DNA from: an uncultured Mycoplasmatota bacterium
GTDB taxonomy: Bacteria; Bacillota_I; Bacilli_A; RF39; UBA660
Length of the DNA stretch: 54,756 nucleotides
Direction of reading: 5' to 3'
Assembly: GCA_900546715.1 (NCBI GenBank)
Contig: UREA01000009.1
Span: 1-54,756 of the forward strand
Both the position numbers and the translations under genes were made by a program. The notes under the pieces are model-generated. The model did not search any database, was not told the DNA's origin, and saw only the letters and a program-made list of their open reading frames with translations. Shown here piece by piece: positions 34,335 to 41,856 of the stretch; the first letter of the stretch is position 1, and every line of letters starts with the position of its first letter.

Positions 34335-35684
34335 CTACTTTCCTAAACAAAAATTACTAAATATATTATCAACTAGTTCATCTTCATAAGCATCGCCAAT
34401 AATTTCTCCCAAGTATTCCCAAGCCCTTTTTAAATCTATTTCAATTACATCAATAGGAAGTCCTTCTTCTAAACTTTTATTTGCACTATTTAAAGCATCA
34501 TTTGCCTTATTTACTAAGGTAATTTCCCTAATATTTGATAGATAAGACATATCTTTATTAACAATACTATCTAAATTTAATTTATTTTTAATAGCTACTA
34601 GTAAATTATCTAGACCATTATCACTAACAGTATTTCCCAAAATTATTTCCCGGGAAATATTTCCAAAGTTAATTTTTTGTTCTAAATCTGATTTATTTAC
34701 AAAAATAATTGTTTTTTTAGAATCTAAATTTCCCATAGTTTCTAGCTCTTCAGAGCTAATTTCTTCATTATTATTTAATACATAAATTATAATATCAGCA
34801 TTTTTTGCAATATTCTTACTTTTATCTACTCCGATTTTTTCAACGACATCATCGGTTTCTCTAATTCCGGCGGTATCTATAAAATTTAAAGCTACCCCAT
34901 TTAGAGTAATTGTGCCTTCAACAATATCACGAGTTGTTCCAGGAATACTCGTAACAATTGCTTTATCTTCATCAAGTAAATAATTTAAAATACTACTTTT
35001 ACCTACATTAGGTTTACCAATTATAGCAATATTTACTCCATTTTTAATAAGTCTTCCATTTTTAGCACCACTAACTAAATTATCTAAATCTTTAGTTATT
35101 TCACTTAAATATTTATTCATAAGTTCGTGAGTAACTTCAAGCTCATCCGTATATTCGGGATAGTCGATATTTACTTCAATATTAGATAAAATTTTAACTA
35201 TTTTTTCCCGTAATTCTCTAATCTTTTTAGTTAGTTTACCATCAACATTATTTATAGCAAGAGTTCTAGCAGCATCTGTTTTAGCAACAATTAAATCATT
35301 TACGGATTCCGCTTCTAAAAGGTTAATGCGACCATTAAGGAAAGCTCTTTTAGTAAATTCTCCAGGTTCTGCTAGTCTTGCTCCATTATTTATTAATATT
35401 TCAAGTATTTTCTGTGTTGTACTAATTCCCCCATGACAATTTATTTCTACTGTATCTTCAGTTGTATAAGTTTTAGGACCTCGCATAAGCATAACTAAAA
35501 CTTCATCAACAACATTACCATTATCAATTATATGACCATAATGTATTGTATGAGTTTTTTTATCACTAAGATTTCCACTAAAAACTTTATCAACTATATC
35601 TATAGCTTCTGGTCCGGTAATTCTAACTATTGAGATAGCTCCGATACCAATAGATGTAGATATTGCACAAATAGTATCATACAT
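34335..35684 (-). CDS. mnmE: tRNA modification GTPase MnmE (TrmE)
   Basis: A 449-residue GTPase, partner of MnmG. The N-terminal folate-binding domain starts YDTICAISTSIGIGAISIVR. The G domain has G1 IIGKPNVGKSS, G2 TSIPGTTRDI, G3 FIDTAGIRETDD and G4 FVNKSDL. The C-terminus ends with the CLGK motif that carries the catalytic cysteine. The G domain coding region contains an exact Noc-binding palindrome (34644-34659). It is separated from jag by a 3.4-kb insertion. Confidence 0.97.
   Translation of the reverse strand: MYDTICAISTSIGIGAISIVRITGPEAIDIVDKVFSGNLSDKKTHTIHYGHIIDNGNVVDEVLVMLMRGPKTYTTEDTVEINCHGGISTTQKILEILINNGARLAEPGEFTKRAFLNGRINLLEAESVNDLIVAKTDAARTLAINNVDGKLTKKIRELREKIVKILSNIEVNIDYPEYTDELEVTHELMNKYLSEITKDLDNLVSGAKNGRLIKNGVNIAIIGKPNVGKSSILNYLLDEDKAIVTSIPGTTRDIVEGTITLNGVALNFIDTAGIRETDDVVEKIGVDKSKNIAKNADIIIYVLNNNEEISSEELETMGNLDSKKTIIFVNKSDLEQKINFGNISREIILGNTVSDNGLDNLLVAIKNKLNLDSIVNKDMSYLSNIREITLVNKANDALNSANKSLEEGLPIDVIEIDLKRAWEYLGEIIGDAYEDELVDNIFSNFCLGK
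34644..34659. promoter_or_regulatory. Noc-binding site, 16 of 16
   Basis: TATTTCCCGGGAAATA, identical to the published consensus for Bacillus Noc, inside mnmE. CCCGGG is rare in DNA this AT-rich. The nearby Noc-like protein (30457-31719) has matching specificity residues. Confidence 0.8.
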
Positions 35685-35723
35685 AAAAAATACTTCCTTT
35701 CATCGGAAGTATTATATCACAAA

Positions 35724-37106
35724 TTATTGAATTCTAAAAGGGTCAGATTGAGTGCCGGTGCCTGAGACATAAGTTACATTGGAATTTAGGTAGAAAACCG
35801 GGCGGACTGCAAGTAAATTTGATACATCATAACTAAGGTCATAGTCGTAGACAGGCCCAGAAGAACTGATATATAATGCGCTAGTAAGATGTGATGAATC
35901 ACGAGAAATTGTCCATTCGTTAGAACCTAAATACATCCAATTATTATTTTTTATTTCTCCACCATAACTATATAATCTCGTTGTCCAATAATTATTGCTT
36001 GCTGCAAATCCATAATCACTTACATACATTAAGCCTATTTTCATCGTTTCTGTTGTACTATTTGAACTACTTCCTACTTCTGTATCAAAATATCCTTTTG
36101 CTGTGAATGCATATGTTGATGGCATCCCTCCAACTTTAAAATCGTGAACCATTATTATATTTTGCCATTTATTTTCTAGGCTATTTAAATATATATTATT
36201 TAATGTGTTTCTTATATCACTAGTTATCCAAGTGTTATCATTACTATTATCCCATGCATAATTTCCATAACTAGTTGATTTTATCAGTTTCACATTACTT
36301 TCAAATACTCCAATTATACGGTATAAATTATCATTTGGACATGTTACTTCATCACTTCCATAGCAGACATAGTTATTTGGTTTTGCTCCAGAATATCTGT
36401 ATGAGTTATCTGCAGCAGAATTTGCAAGTGAGCTTGTATGATAATATATTCCATTAGAACCTTGTGAAATGTATAAACTTTTTATATAATCTGATAATAG
36501 TGGACCATTTTTAGTTTCTACTTTTAAACTAGATGTTTCTGATTGGTATCCCTCAATATCTATGACATAAATTTTAATTGTATATGTCGTGCCACTATCT
36601 AATCCATTAAATGTATATGTATTACTTGTAGTACTTACCGGTGTTTCATCATTTATTGTATAGTAATAATTACTTATGGGATTTGTTCCTTCTGTTGCTG
36701 ATACACTTATAGTTATACTATTATTTGTTACTTCTCCTAGATTGATACTATTTATTGTTGGTTTAGTATATAAATCAAAATACACATAACACCCATCTGA
36801 TTTATTAGAATATAGTATTACTTTATTATTTTCACTATCGTAATCTAGTTCTCCACCATTTTGGCATTTAGATAATTCACTATTAAAAATGTAACCTTCC
36901 CCTGGCCAAGAATTTGATGTTGATTCTTGATATGTTCCATCACTTTGTTCTAACATTAAAGTTAGAAAATTATTGACATTTTCTTTTCTTTTATTAGTAG
37001 TGTATATTTTTTCTTCATTATTATTAGTTATTAATACTATAGATATAATTATTAAAACTAATGTTAATAATCCACCACTTATCAAAAATATTTTTTTCTT
37101 ATTCAT
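35724..37106 (-). CDS. Surface protein: WPG domain, FN3 domain, C-terminal YR-IG type domain
   Basis: A 460-residue exported protein starting at the ATG at 37106 (AGGTGAT upstream). A membrane segment or signal (about 5-26) is followed by the WPG domain near 50-108 (SNSWPGEGYIFNSELSKCQNG ... GCYVYFD, positions shared with the 14535 gene). One fibronectin type III domain follows (KPTINSINLGEVTNNSITI to SLKVETK, about 110-200). The long C-terminal domain (LYRIIGVFESNVKLIKSTSY, AVRPVFYLNSNVTYVSG, SDPFRI) is typical of DUF6273-like Firmicutes surface proteins. Ligand unknown. It stands at the mnmE end of the inserted block. Confidence 0.75.
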   Translation of the reverse strand: MNKKKIFLISGGLLTLVLIIISIVLITNNNEEKIYTTNKRKENVNNFLTLMLEQSDGTYQESTSNSWPGEGYIFNSELSKCQNGGELDYDSENNKVILYSNKSDGCYVYFDLYTKPTINSINLGEVTNNSITISVSATEGTNPISNYYYTINDETPVSTTSNTYTFNGLDSGTTYTIKIYVIDIEGYQSETSSLKVETKNGPLLSDYIKSLYISQGSNGIYYHTSSLANSAADNSYRYSGAKPNNYVCYGSDEVTCPNDNLYRIIGVFESNVKLIKSTSYGNYAWDNSNDNTWITSDIRNTLNNIYLNSLENKWQNIIMVHDFKVGGMPSTYAFTAKGYFDTEVGSSSNSTTETMKIGLMYVSDYGFAASNNYWTTRLYSYGGEIKNNNWMYLGSNEWTISRDSSHLTSALYISSSGPVYDYDLSYDVSNLLAVRPVFYLNSNVTYVSGTGTQSDPFRIQ

Positions 37107-37222
37107 GATTATCACCTACTATTAAGATATCACATTTTTATTATTTGTGCAACATTTGTATTACTTTTGTGTTTCTTGGATTGTATGCATTTTGTATTAT
37201 GATATTTATGGAGGTACAATTT
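37107..37222. promoter_or_regulatory. Divergent promoter region, surface gene / RHH regulator
   Basis: A 116-base AT-rich gap between divergent starts, holding TTGGAT-16-TATGAT for the RHH gene. Both genes could be controlled by the RHH protein, but no clear operator repeat was found. Confidence 0.35.
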
Positions 37223-37414
37223 ATGACTGGTTTTAAACTAAAAGAAGACAAATATGAAACTGAAAATAAAAGTATTAGATTCCCTGTTCCATTAATTGAA
37301 AGAATAGAAAAGAATATTGAAGGAAAGGCTACTAATTTTTCTAGCTTTGTTATTCAAGCATGTGAGTATGCTTTAGATAATATGGAAGATGATAACGATA
37401 ATAAAAATGATTAA
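37223..37414 (+). CDS. Small ribbon-helix-helix-like DNA-binding protein
   Basis: A 63-residue protein. I start it at the ATG at 37223 with GGAGG upstream; the longer frame from 37145 is hydrophobic and lacks a ribosome site. ENKSIRFPVPLIERIEKNIEGKATNFSSFVIQACEYALD fits a ribbon-helix-helix fold: one beta strand (KSIRFPVP) and two helices. An acidic tail follows. It probably represses something nearby, perhaps itself or the divergent surface-protein gene. TTGGAT-16-TATGAT upstream may be its promoter. Confidence 0.65.
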   Translation: MTGFKLKEDKYETENKSIRFPVPLIERIEKNIEGKATNFSSFVIQACEYALDNMEDDNDNKND

Positions 37415-37506
37415 ATATTACTTTACATAAACAACTAATTAATTTTATTTTTTTTATTTGTTATATTTATTATTTATGATATTCTTATAATTGAAAGGAG
37501 CATTAT

Positions 37507-37719
37507 ATGGATTTTGGAAGCAGATTAAAAAAAATAAGGTTAGAAAGAAATATGACTGAATATGAATTAGCAGAATTATTAAAGGTATCTGATAGAACTA
37601 TTTCTAAATGGGAACATGGAATATCCAGTCCTGATATTATTTCTCTTAGAAATATAGTTACAAAATTAAATGTTTCTACAGATTATTTATTAGGTTTAAC
37701 TGATAAACCAAATGTTTAA
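37507..37719 (+). CDS. XRE-family helix-turn-helix regulator
   Basis: A 70-residue protein that is almost only the HTH_3 domain: FGSRLKKIRLERNMTEYELAELLKVSDRTISKWEHG, SSPDIISLRNIVTKLNVSTDYLLGL. Such proteins bind operator DNA as dimers. GAAAGGAG precedes the ATG. It lies 92 bases after the RHH gene, with a convergent terminator after it. The target is unknown, but the two small regulators probably belong to the inserted block. Confidence 0.9.
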   Translation: MDFGSRLKKIRLERNMTEYELAELLKVSDRTISKWEHGISSPDIISLRNIVTKLNVSTDYLLGLTDKPNV

Positions 37720-37750
37720 AGATATATAAAAAAGTCACTTTAATGATATG

Positions 37751-37786
37751 AACCCCATTTCTTGGACAAAGAAATGAGGTTTTTTA
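37751..37786. terminator. Bidirectional terminator
   Basis: AACCCCATTTCTT, loop, AAGAAATGAGGTTTTTTA: near-perfect 13-bp stem between the XRE gene and the convergent ATPase gene. Confidence 0.8.
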
Positions 37787-37793
37787 TTTTTTA

Positions 37794-39053
37794 TTAATCT
37801 TTTAAAGTTCCTATAGATACTACATATACTCCATCATTACGACGATATGAATAATTTGATGCTGTTAATACCATTAAGAATGATGGTGGCGTGGCTTTTT
37901 TATTTATATTTTCTTTTAATTTTAATAAATTTTTGGCCGCTTCATCAATGTAGCCTGCTCCAAGTTTTATTTCAATTGCTCCCCATTTGCCATTACTTAA
38001 TTTTAATATTGCATCTATTTCAAAACCATTTTCATTGCGATAAAATGTAATATTTCCTCCATGACTTTGAGAATATATTTCTAAATCTCTCAAACAAAGA
38101 GATTTAAACATAAAACCAAAAGTATTTAAATCATTTAATAAATCATTTGGAGTTATTTCTAATGTTGCTGTTGCAATAGATGGATCTACAAATATTTTTT
38201 TTGATGTTGTTCTTATTGCATATTTTGATCTTAAATTTAAATTCGTTGCTTTTATTTCTTCAACAACATATAATTTTTCTAATGTGTTTATATAATCATT
38301 TAGGGTTGGTCTAGAAATTTCATTGTCAAAATTATTTTTTACATCATTAACAAGGGTTGCATTAGATACTGGTGTTGCAATATTTCTAGATAATGAACGC
38401 AATACACTTTGCATTTTTTCAGGATTTCGTTCTACACCATCTATATTTTTTACTTCTTCATGAATTAAAGATTTAACATATTCTTTGGAAATACGATATT
38501 TTATATTTTCTTTTATATTTATTGCCGCTGGCCAACCACCTCGAACTATTATACTTGCAATGTCTTCTAAAGATAGTTTTGATTCTCCAATAATATCTAA
38601 ATTATTAAATAAATCCATTAAAGATACTTCACCTGTCGATTCACCAGATTCATATAAACTCATAGGACGCATTAATACTCTAGAAATTCTTCCTGTTCCA
38701 GTATGCATTGTAGTTCCTTCTTGAGGCCTTGCTGAACCAGTTAAAATATATTGACCTTTTAATCCTGTATGATCAACATCAGTGCGTATTGCATCCCAAA
38801 TAACTGGATACATTTGCCATTCATCAAACATTCTAGGTTTATCACCATTTAAAAATAATGATGGTTTAGTATTATTAATTTGATTATATTCTTCTTGATT
38901 ATTAGGATTTTGAAGTTCAATAATACTTTTAGCATGTTTTGCTCCAGTTGTTGATTTTCCACACCATTTACAACCTTCAATTAACACTGCTCCCATTATT
39001 TTTAATAAATCATCTATTTCTTTATTAATGATTCTAGGAATATACTTATTCAC
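37794..39053 (-). CDS. AAA-family ATPase with DUF4143 domain
   Basis: A 419-residue protein. P-loop GCKWCGKSTT (residues 28-37). Walker B-type GDKPRMFDEWQMYPVIWD follows, then YILTGSARP. A middle helical region precedes the C-terminal DUF4143 part (EIDAILKLSNGKWGAIEIKLG), which has a D-ExK nuclease-like pattern. These ATPases (COG1373) are common in gut bacteria and archaea, often in variable loci; the role is unknown. It lies alone between jag and the regulators. Its upstream region has no strong ribosome site beyond AGGTGAT at normal spacing. Confidence 0.85.
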   Translation of the reverse strand: MNKYIPRIINKEIDDLLKIMGAVLIEGCKWCGKSTTGAKHAKSIIELQNPNNQEEYNQINNTKPSLFLNGDKPRMFDEWQMYPVIWDAIRTDVDHTGLKGQYILTGSARPQEGTTMHTGTGRISRVLMRPMSLYESGESTGEVSLMDLFNNLDIIGESKLSLEDIASIIVRGGWPAAINIKENIKYRISKEYVKSLIHEEVKNIDGVERNPEKMQSVLRSLSRNIATPVSNATLVNDVKNNFDNEISRPTLNDYINTLEKLYVVEEIKATNLNLRSKYAIRTTSKKIFVDPSIATATLEITPNDLLNDLNTFGFMFKSLCLRDLEIYSQSHGGNITFYRNENGFEIDAILKLSNGKWGAIEIKLGAGYIDEAAKNLLKLKENINKKATPPSFLMVLTASNYSYRRNDGVYVVSIGTLKD

Positions 39054-39154
39054 AAATTATCACCTCTTTGTGTATATAATAATATCACATTTTACAATTT
39101 AAGGAAAAATCATTTTACAATTTGAGTAAAATTTGTTTTACAAAATAATAAGAA

Positions 39155-39182
39155 AATAAGGAAGCAAATATGCTTCCTTATT
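39155..39182 (-). terminator. Terminator of the rpmH-rnpA-yidC-jag operon
   Basis: AATAAGGAAGCA, AATA, TGCTTCCTTATT: perfect 12-bp stem including the jag stop, followed by T-rich sequence on the minus strand. Confidence 0.85.
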
Positions 39183-39783
39183 CTGGTTTTATAACTATGT
39201 GTCTTTCTGGTTCTTCCCCTTCACTTTCAGTTTTAATACCTTTAAAATCTGTTAGTTTATTGTGAATAATCATTCTTTCATAACTAGTCATATTATCAAG
39301 TGCTACTGGAATTTTTGTTTTTACTACTTCTTTGGCGGTATTAATAGCTAGTCTTTCAAGATTTCTTTTTATTTTATCTTTATAATTAGAAACATCTAGA
39401 GTTATTTTATAATGAATACCTGTTTCATTTTGTATTTTTTGTTTAGCTAGAGTTTCTAAAGCTTTTAGGGTTTGACCATTTTTACCTATTAATATAGGAT
39501 TATTATTTGAATACATTTTGATTGTTGTTCTTTCATCTTTAGTATTCATTTCAAATGATACTTCTAAACCCATATTTTCAATGATTTCTTTTAGATAATT
39601 TTTTATTTCATTGTTGATTGTTTCTTTTTTATATACTGTTACTTCTTTTAAATTACCTTGAAATAATTTACCTTTTTTATCATTTACTGTATAAATTATT
39701 TCATCTTTAGATAAATTATTTTCTGTTAATATTTCATCTAGTATTACATCTACTTCTTTACCCTCTTTAATTATTTTTTCCAT
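39178..39783 (-). CDS. jag: RNA-binding protein Jag/KhpB
   Basis: A 201-residue RNA-binding protein linked to cell elongation and division control. Three domains in order: Jag-N (about 1-55, VDVILDEILTENNLSKDEIIYTV), KH (about 75-150, with PILIGKNGQTLKALETL) and R3H (about 155-200, with ERMIIHNKLTDFKGIKTESEGEEPERHI). Its start overlaps yidC by 17 bases. Confidence 0.95.
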   Translation of the reverse strand: MEKIIKEGKEVDVILDEILTENNLSKDEIIYTVNDKKGKLFQGNLKEVTVYKKETINNEIKNYLKEIIENMGLEVSFEMNTKDERTTIKMYSNNNPILIGKNGQTLKALETLAKQKIQNETGIHYKITLDVSNYKDKIKRNLERLAINTAKEVVKTKIPVALDNMTSYERMIIHNKLTDFKGIKTESEGEEPERHIVIKPE

Positions 39784-40825
39784 ACTTCATACCTTCTTTC
39801 TTAACTAATTTATCTTTTATTTTTTCTCTTGTCTGTTTCTTTTCTTCTTTATTTTTCTTATGTTTATTAGTTAAGGATCTATTATTAATCATATTAAGAA
39901 CTATGTTTTGAATAGCAATAAATGCATATGTTACAATCCAGTAGAATGCTAATGCTGTTGGTAAAGTAAGAGATGCATAAACTACAATTACTAACATTAC
40001 ATATAACATAATCTTCATTTGTTTAGCCGGTTCTGGGGTTTGAGCAGCTGATTGATTCATTGTTTGTCTAAATGAGAAGAATGTTGATACGGCGATTAAT
40101 ATTAATAATATAATGTATAAGTAATTTCCTTGTTGTAATCCTGTAATTGGGGTCATACCTAAGTCAAAACCAAATAATGTTTCAGTATAGATTGCAGGTG
40201 TTCTATATATGGCTTGTAGGAACGCAAAGAACAAAGGTATTTGGATAAATGCCATTAAGCACCCTACCATTGGATTTACTTTATATTTTTTATAAATAAG
40301 CATTGTTTCTTGACTCTTAGCCATTAGAGATTCATTATCAGTTCTGCCTCTGTATTTTCGCTCTAACTTTTCTATTTCTGGCTGAGCTTTTTTCATATTA
40401 AATGTTTGTTTAGAACTTTTAATAGTAAATGGTAATAAAATTAATCTTATTGCAAGTCCTATTAAAATAAGTGATACCCCTAGATTACCTATTAAATTAC
40501 CTAATTTTAATATTAGAAAAGCTAAAGGTTTAACAAATAAAAATTCCCAAAGTCCACTACTATCTGTAGCTGACATACTATAATCTGAACAACTTGGAAG
40601 TTCATCAAAATCATGAGTTAATTGATCCTTATTTTCTTCATAGAATTTGTATAAATCACTATCTTCATCTGGAAGACATAAAATATTTTTTTGAAGCATT
40701 TGACCAGTTGGTTCATATTCAATAATATTACCATCTTTATCTGTTATGTAATTAGATGTGCCACAGCCTGAAGTTAGTAATAAAATACATACTAAGGCAA
40801 TTATTTTAAATTTATTTTTTTTCAT
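39767..40825 (-). CDS. yidC: Membrane protein insertase YidC (SpoIIIJ type)
   Basis: A 352-residue insertase that places proteins into the membrane with or without Sec. Lipoprotein signal with ILLLTSGCG, as in Gram-positive YidC1. An outer domain is followed by five membrane segments (about 100-300), with IRLILLPFTIKSSK carrying the conserved Arg, and a basic C-terminal tail (HKKNKEEKKQTREKIKDK) that meets the ribosome. It overlaps rnpA by 14 bases and jag by 17. Confidence 0.96.
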   Translation of the reverse strand: MKKNKFKIIALVCILLLTSGCGTSNYITDKDGNIIEYEPTGQMLQKNILCLPDEDSDLYKFYEENKDQLTHDFDELPSCSDYSMSATDSSGLWEFLFVKPLAFLILKLGNLIGNLGVSLILIGLAIRLILLPFTIKSSKQTFNMKKAQPEIEKLERKYRGRTDNESLMAKSQETMLIYKKYKVNPMVGCLMAFIQIPLFFAFLQAIYRTPAIYTETLFGFDLGMTPITGLQQGNYLYIILLILIAVSTFFSFRQTMNQSAAQTPEPAKQMKIMLYVMLVIVVYASLTLPTALAFYWIVTYAFIAIQNIVLNMINNRSLTNKHKKNKEEKKQTREKIKDKLVKKEGMKYGKNN

Positions 40826-41150
40826 GTGTTTCCTTTCTCAAAAGATTTATTAAATCTTGTTCTAATTCTTGGAATGATGCAACATTAGCACTTCCTTTAA
40901 TCATTATAATATAATTTTTATTATTTTTAAATAGTAAACGGTTATTATCAACAATATTTCTTACTCTTCTTTTTAATTTATTTCTTATAACTGCGTTACC
41001 GCATTTTTTACCTATAGCTATCCCGAAGTTTGGCTTTTGATAATCTTTGGCCATAGAAAATATTATTAAGTATTTACCTTTTACTTTTTTGCCAGTGTTG
41101 ATTATTTCATTAAAATCTTCATGTTTTTTTACCATTTCGTATCTTTTCAT
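40812..41150 (-). CDS. rnpA: Ribonuclease P protein component
   Basis: A 112-residue basic protein that with the rnpB RNA cuts the 5' leader of pre-tRNA. Motifs: KKHEDFNEIINTGKKVKGKYL, FGIAIGKKCGNAVIRNKLKRRVRNI (the RNR signature) and YIIMIKGSANVASFQELEQDLINLL. It follows rpmH, with a hairpin in between. Confidence 0.96.
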   Translation of the reverse strand: MKRYEMVKKHEDFNEIINTGKKVKGKYLIIFSMAKDYQKPNFGIAIGKKCGNAVIRNKLKRRVRNIVDNNRLLFKNNKNYIIMIKGSANVASFQELEQDLINLLRKETHEKK

Positions 41151-41170
41151 AAATTCAATCCTTTAGGAAA

Positions 41171-41192
41171 AAAACCACATTAAAGTGGTTTT
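41171..41192 (-). terminator. Attenuator-like hairpin between rpmH and rnpA
   Basis: AAAACCAC, ATTAAA, GTGGTTTT, followed by T-rich bases on the minus strand and starting at the rpmH stop. A weak terminator here would lower rnpA-yidC-jag expression relative to rpmH. Confidence 0.65.
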
Positions 41193-41314
41193 TACTTACA
41201 TAAAACTTTACGACCTTTACGACGACGATTGTTTAAAATCTTAGAATCTTTTCTAGCAAAGAAACCATGTTTTTTTGCTTGTTTTCTTTTATTTGGTTGA
41301 TAAGTTCTTTTCAT
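41192..41314 (-). CDS. rpmH: Ribosomal protein L34
   Basis: Forty residues: MKRTYQPNKRKQAKKHGFFA, then RKDSKILNNRRRKGRKVLCK. This is the usual oriC-linked L34, four residues shorter than the common 44, with the gap in the middle (around KDSKI). GGAGAA precedes the ATG. It has its own promoter. The gene was too short for the usual ORF cut-off. Confidence 0.97.
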   Translation of the reverse strand: MKRTYQPNKRKQAKKHGFFARKDSKILNNRRRKGRKVLCK

Positions 41315-41348
41315 AATACAATTTCTCCTTTTCTTTTTAAGCGTATTT

Positions 41349-41378
41349 ATTATAATATTAAATATAAGGATAAGTCAA
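41349..41378 (-). promoter_or_regulatory. rpmH promoter
   Basis: TTGACT, 18 bases, TATAAT on the minus strand, about 35 bases before the rpmH ATG. It is divergent from the dnaA promoter 100 bases away. Confidence 0.7.
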
Positions 41379-41470
41379 GAAAAAATGCAAAATAAAGATG
41401 CATTTAGTTCTTTTTCCTTAATTTATATATAAATATATTAACATAAAAGTTTAAAAACTGCAAATAATGA

Positions 41471-41500
41471 TTGACTCAACAAACATATGTTTGTTATAAT
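41471..41500 (+). promoter_or_regulatory. dnaA promoter with internal 16-bp palindrome
   Basis: TTGACT, 18 bases, TATAAT. The spacer holds the perfect palindrome ACAAACATATGTTTGT (41479-41494), placed where a bound protein would block RNA polymerase. GAAAGGAGG follows at 41511 and precedes short TTG frames of 16-17 codons, which may be chance. Confidence 0.75.
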
Positions 41501-41542
41501 TATTTTATAAGAAAGGAGGCTTGTTTTCTTGGGAAACAAGAG

Positions 41543-41764
41543 TTATCAACAAAATAATGTTGATATGTGGATAATTTGTTGATAACTTGATTATTTTATC
41601 CACAGAATTAACAACAATTTGTCCACATCTAGTGTTGATAAATTGTTAATAAGTTAGTGTTTGTAGTTGGTTTATGTGGATAATGGGGATAAGTGCGAAA
41701 AATGTCCTTTTTTGTCGAATAAAATTAAGAAATATTTTTGTGGATAACTTGGAAGTTATCAAAA
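41543..41764. other. oriC: oriC, upstream DnaA-box cluster
   Basis: DnaA boxes (TTATNCACA or reverse): 41543 TTATCAACA, 41566 TGTGGATAA, 41577 TGTTGATAA, 41596 TTATCCACA, 41619 TTGTCCACA, 41633 TGTTGATAA, 41675 TGTGGATAA, 41739 TGTGGATAA, plus near-boxes at 41558, 41684 and 41756. Four are exact consensus and they lie in both orientations. Gene directions switch here: minus to the left, plus to the right. Confidence 0.93.
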
Positions 41765-41856
41765 GTTATAAAAAAAGTTAAATTTACTCTTTTATTTTTT
41801 TGAAAAATGGTTTACAATTGTTCTTAGGAGATAAGTGTTTTAAGCGGGGTGAGGTT

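Noticed and set aside
37145..37222. Hydrophobic N-terminal extension of the RHH protein
   Set aside because: No ribosome site at 37145 and a strong one before the ATG at 37223.
35724..39053. Toxin-antitoxin pair made of the RHH and XRE proteins
   Set aside because: Both look like DNA-binding proteins; no toxin-like partner is adjacent.
40812..41314. CRISPR, tRNA, rRNA, SRP RNA, tmRNA or RNase P RNA anywhere in the window
   Set aside because: No repeat-spacer pattern and no tRNA-like TTCGA arms or known RNA cores were seen. The only structured RNA with good support is the T-box.
41521..41580. Leader peptide after the dnaA promoter (TTG frames of 16-17 codons)
   Set aside because: The GAAAGGAGG is attractive, but the frames overlap DnaA boxes and encode nothing recognisable; could be chance.
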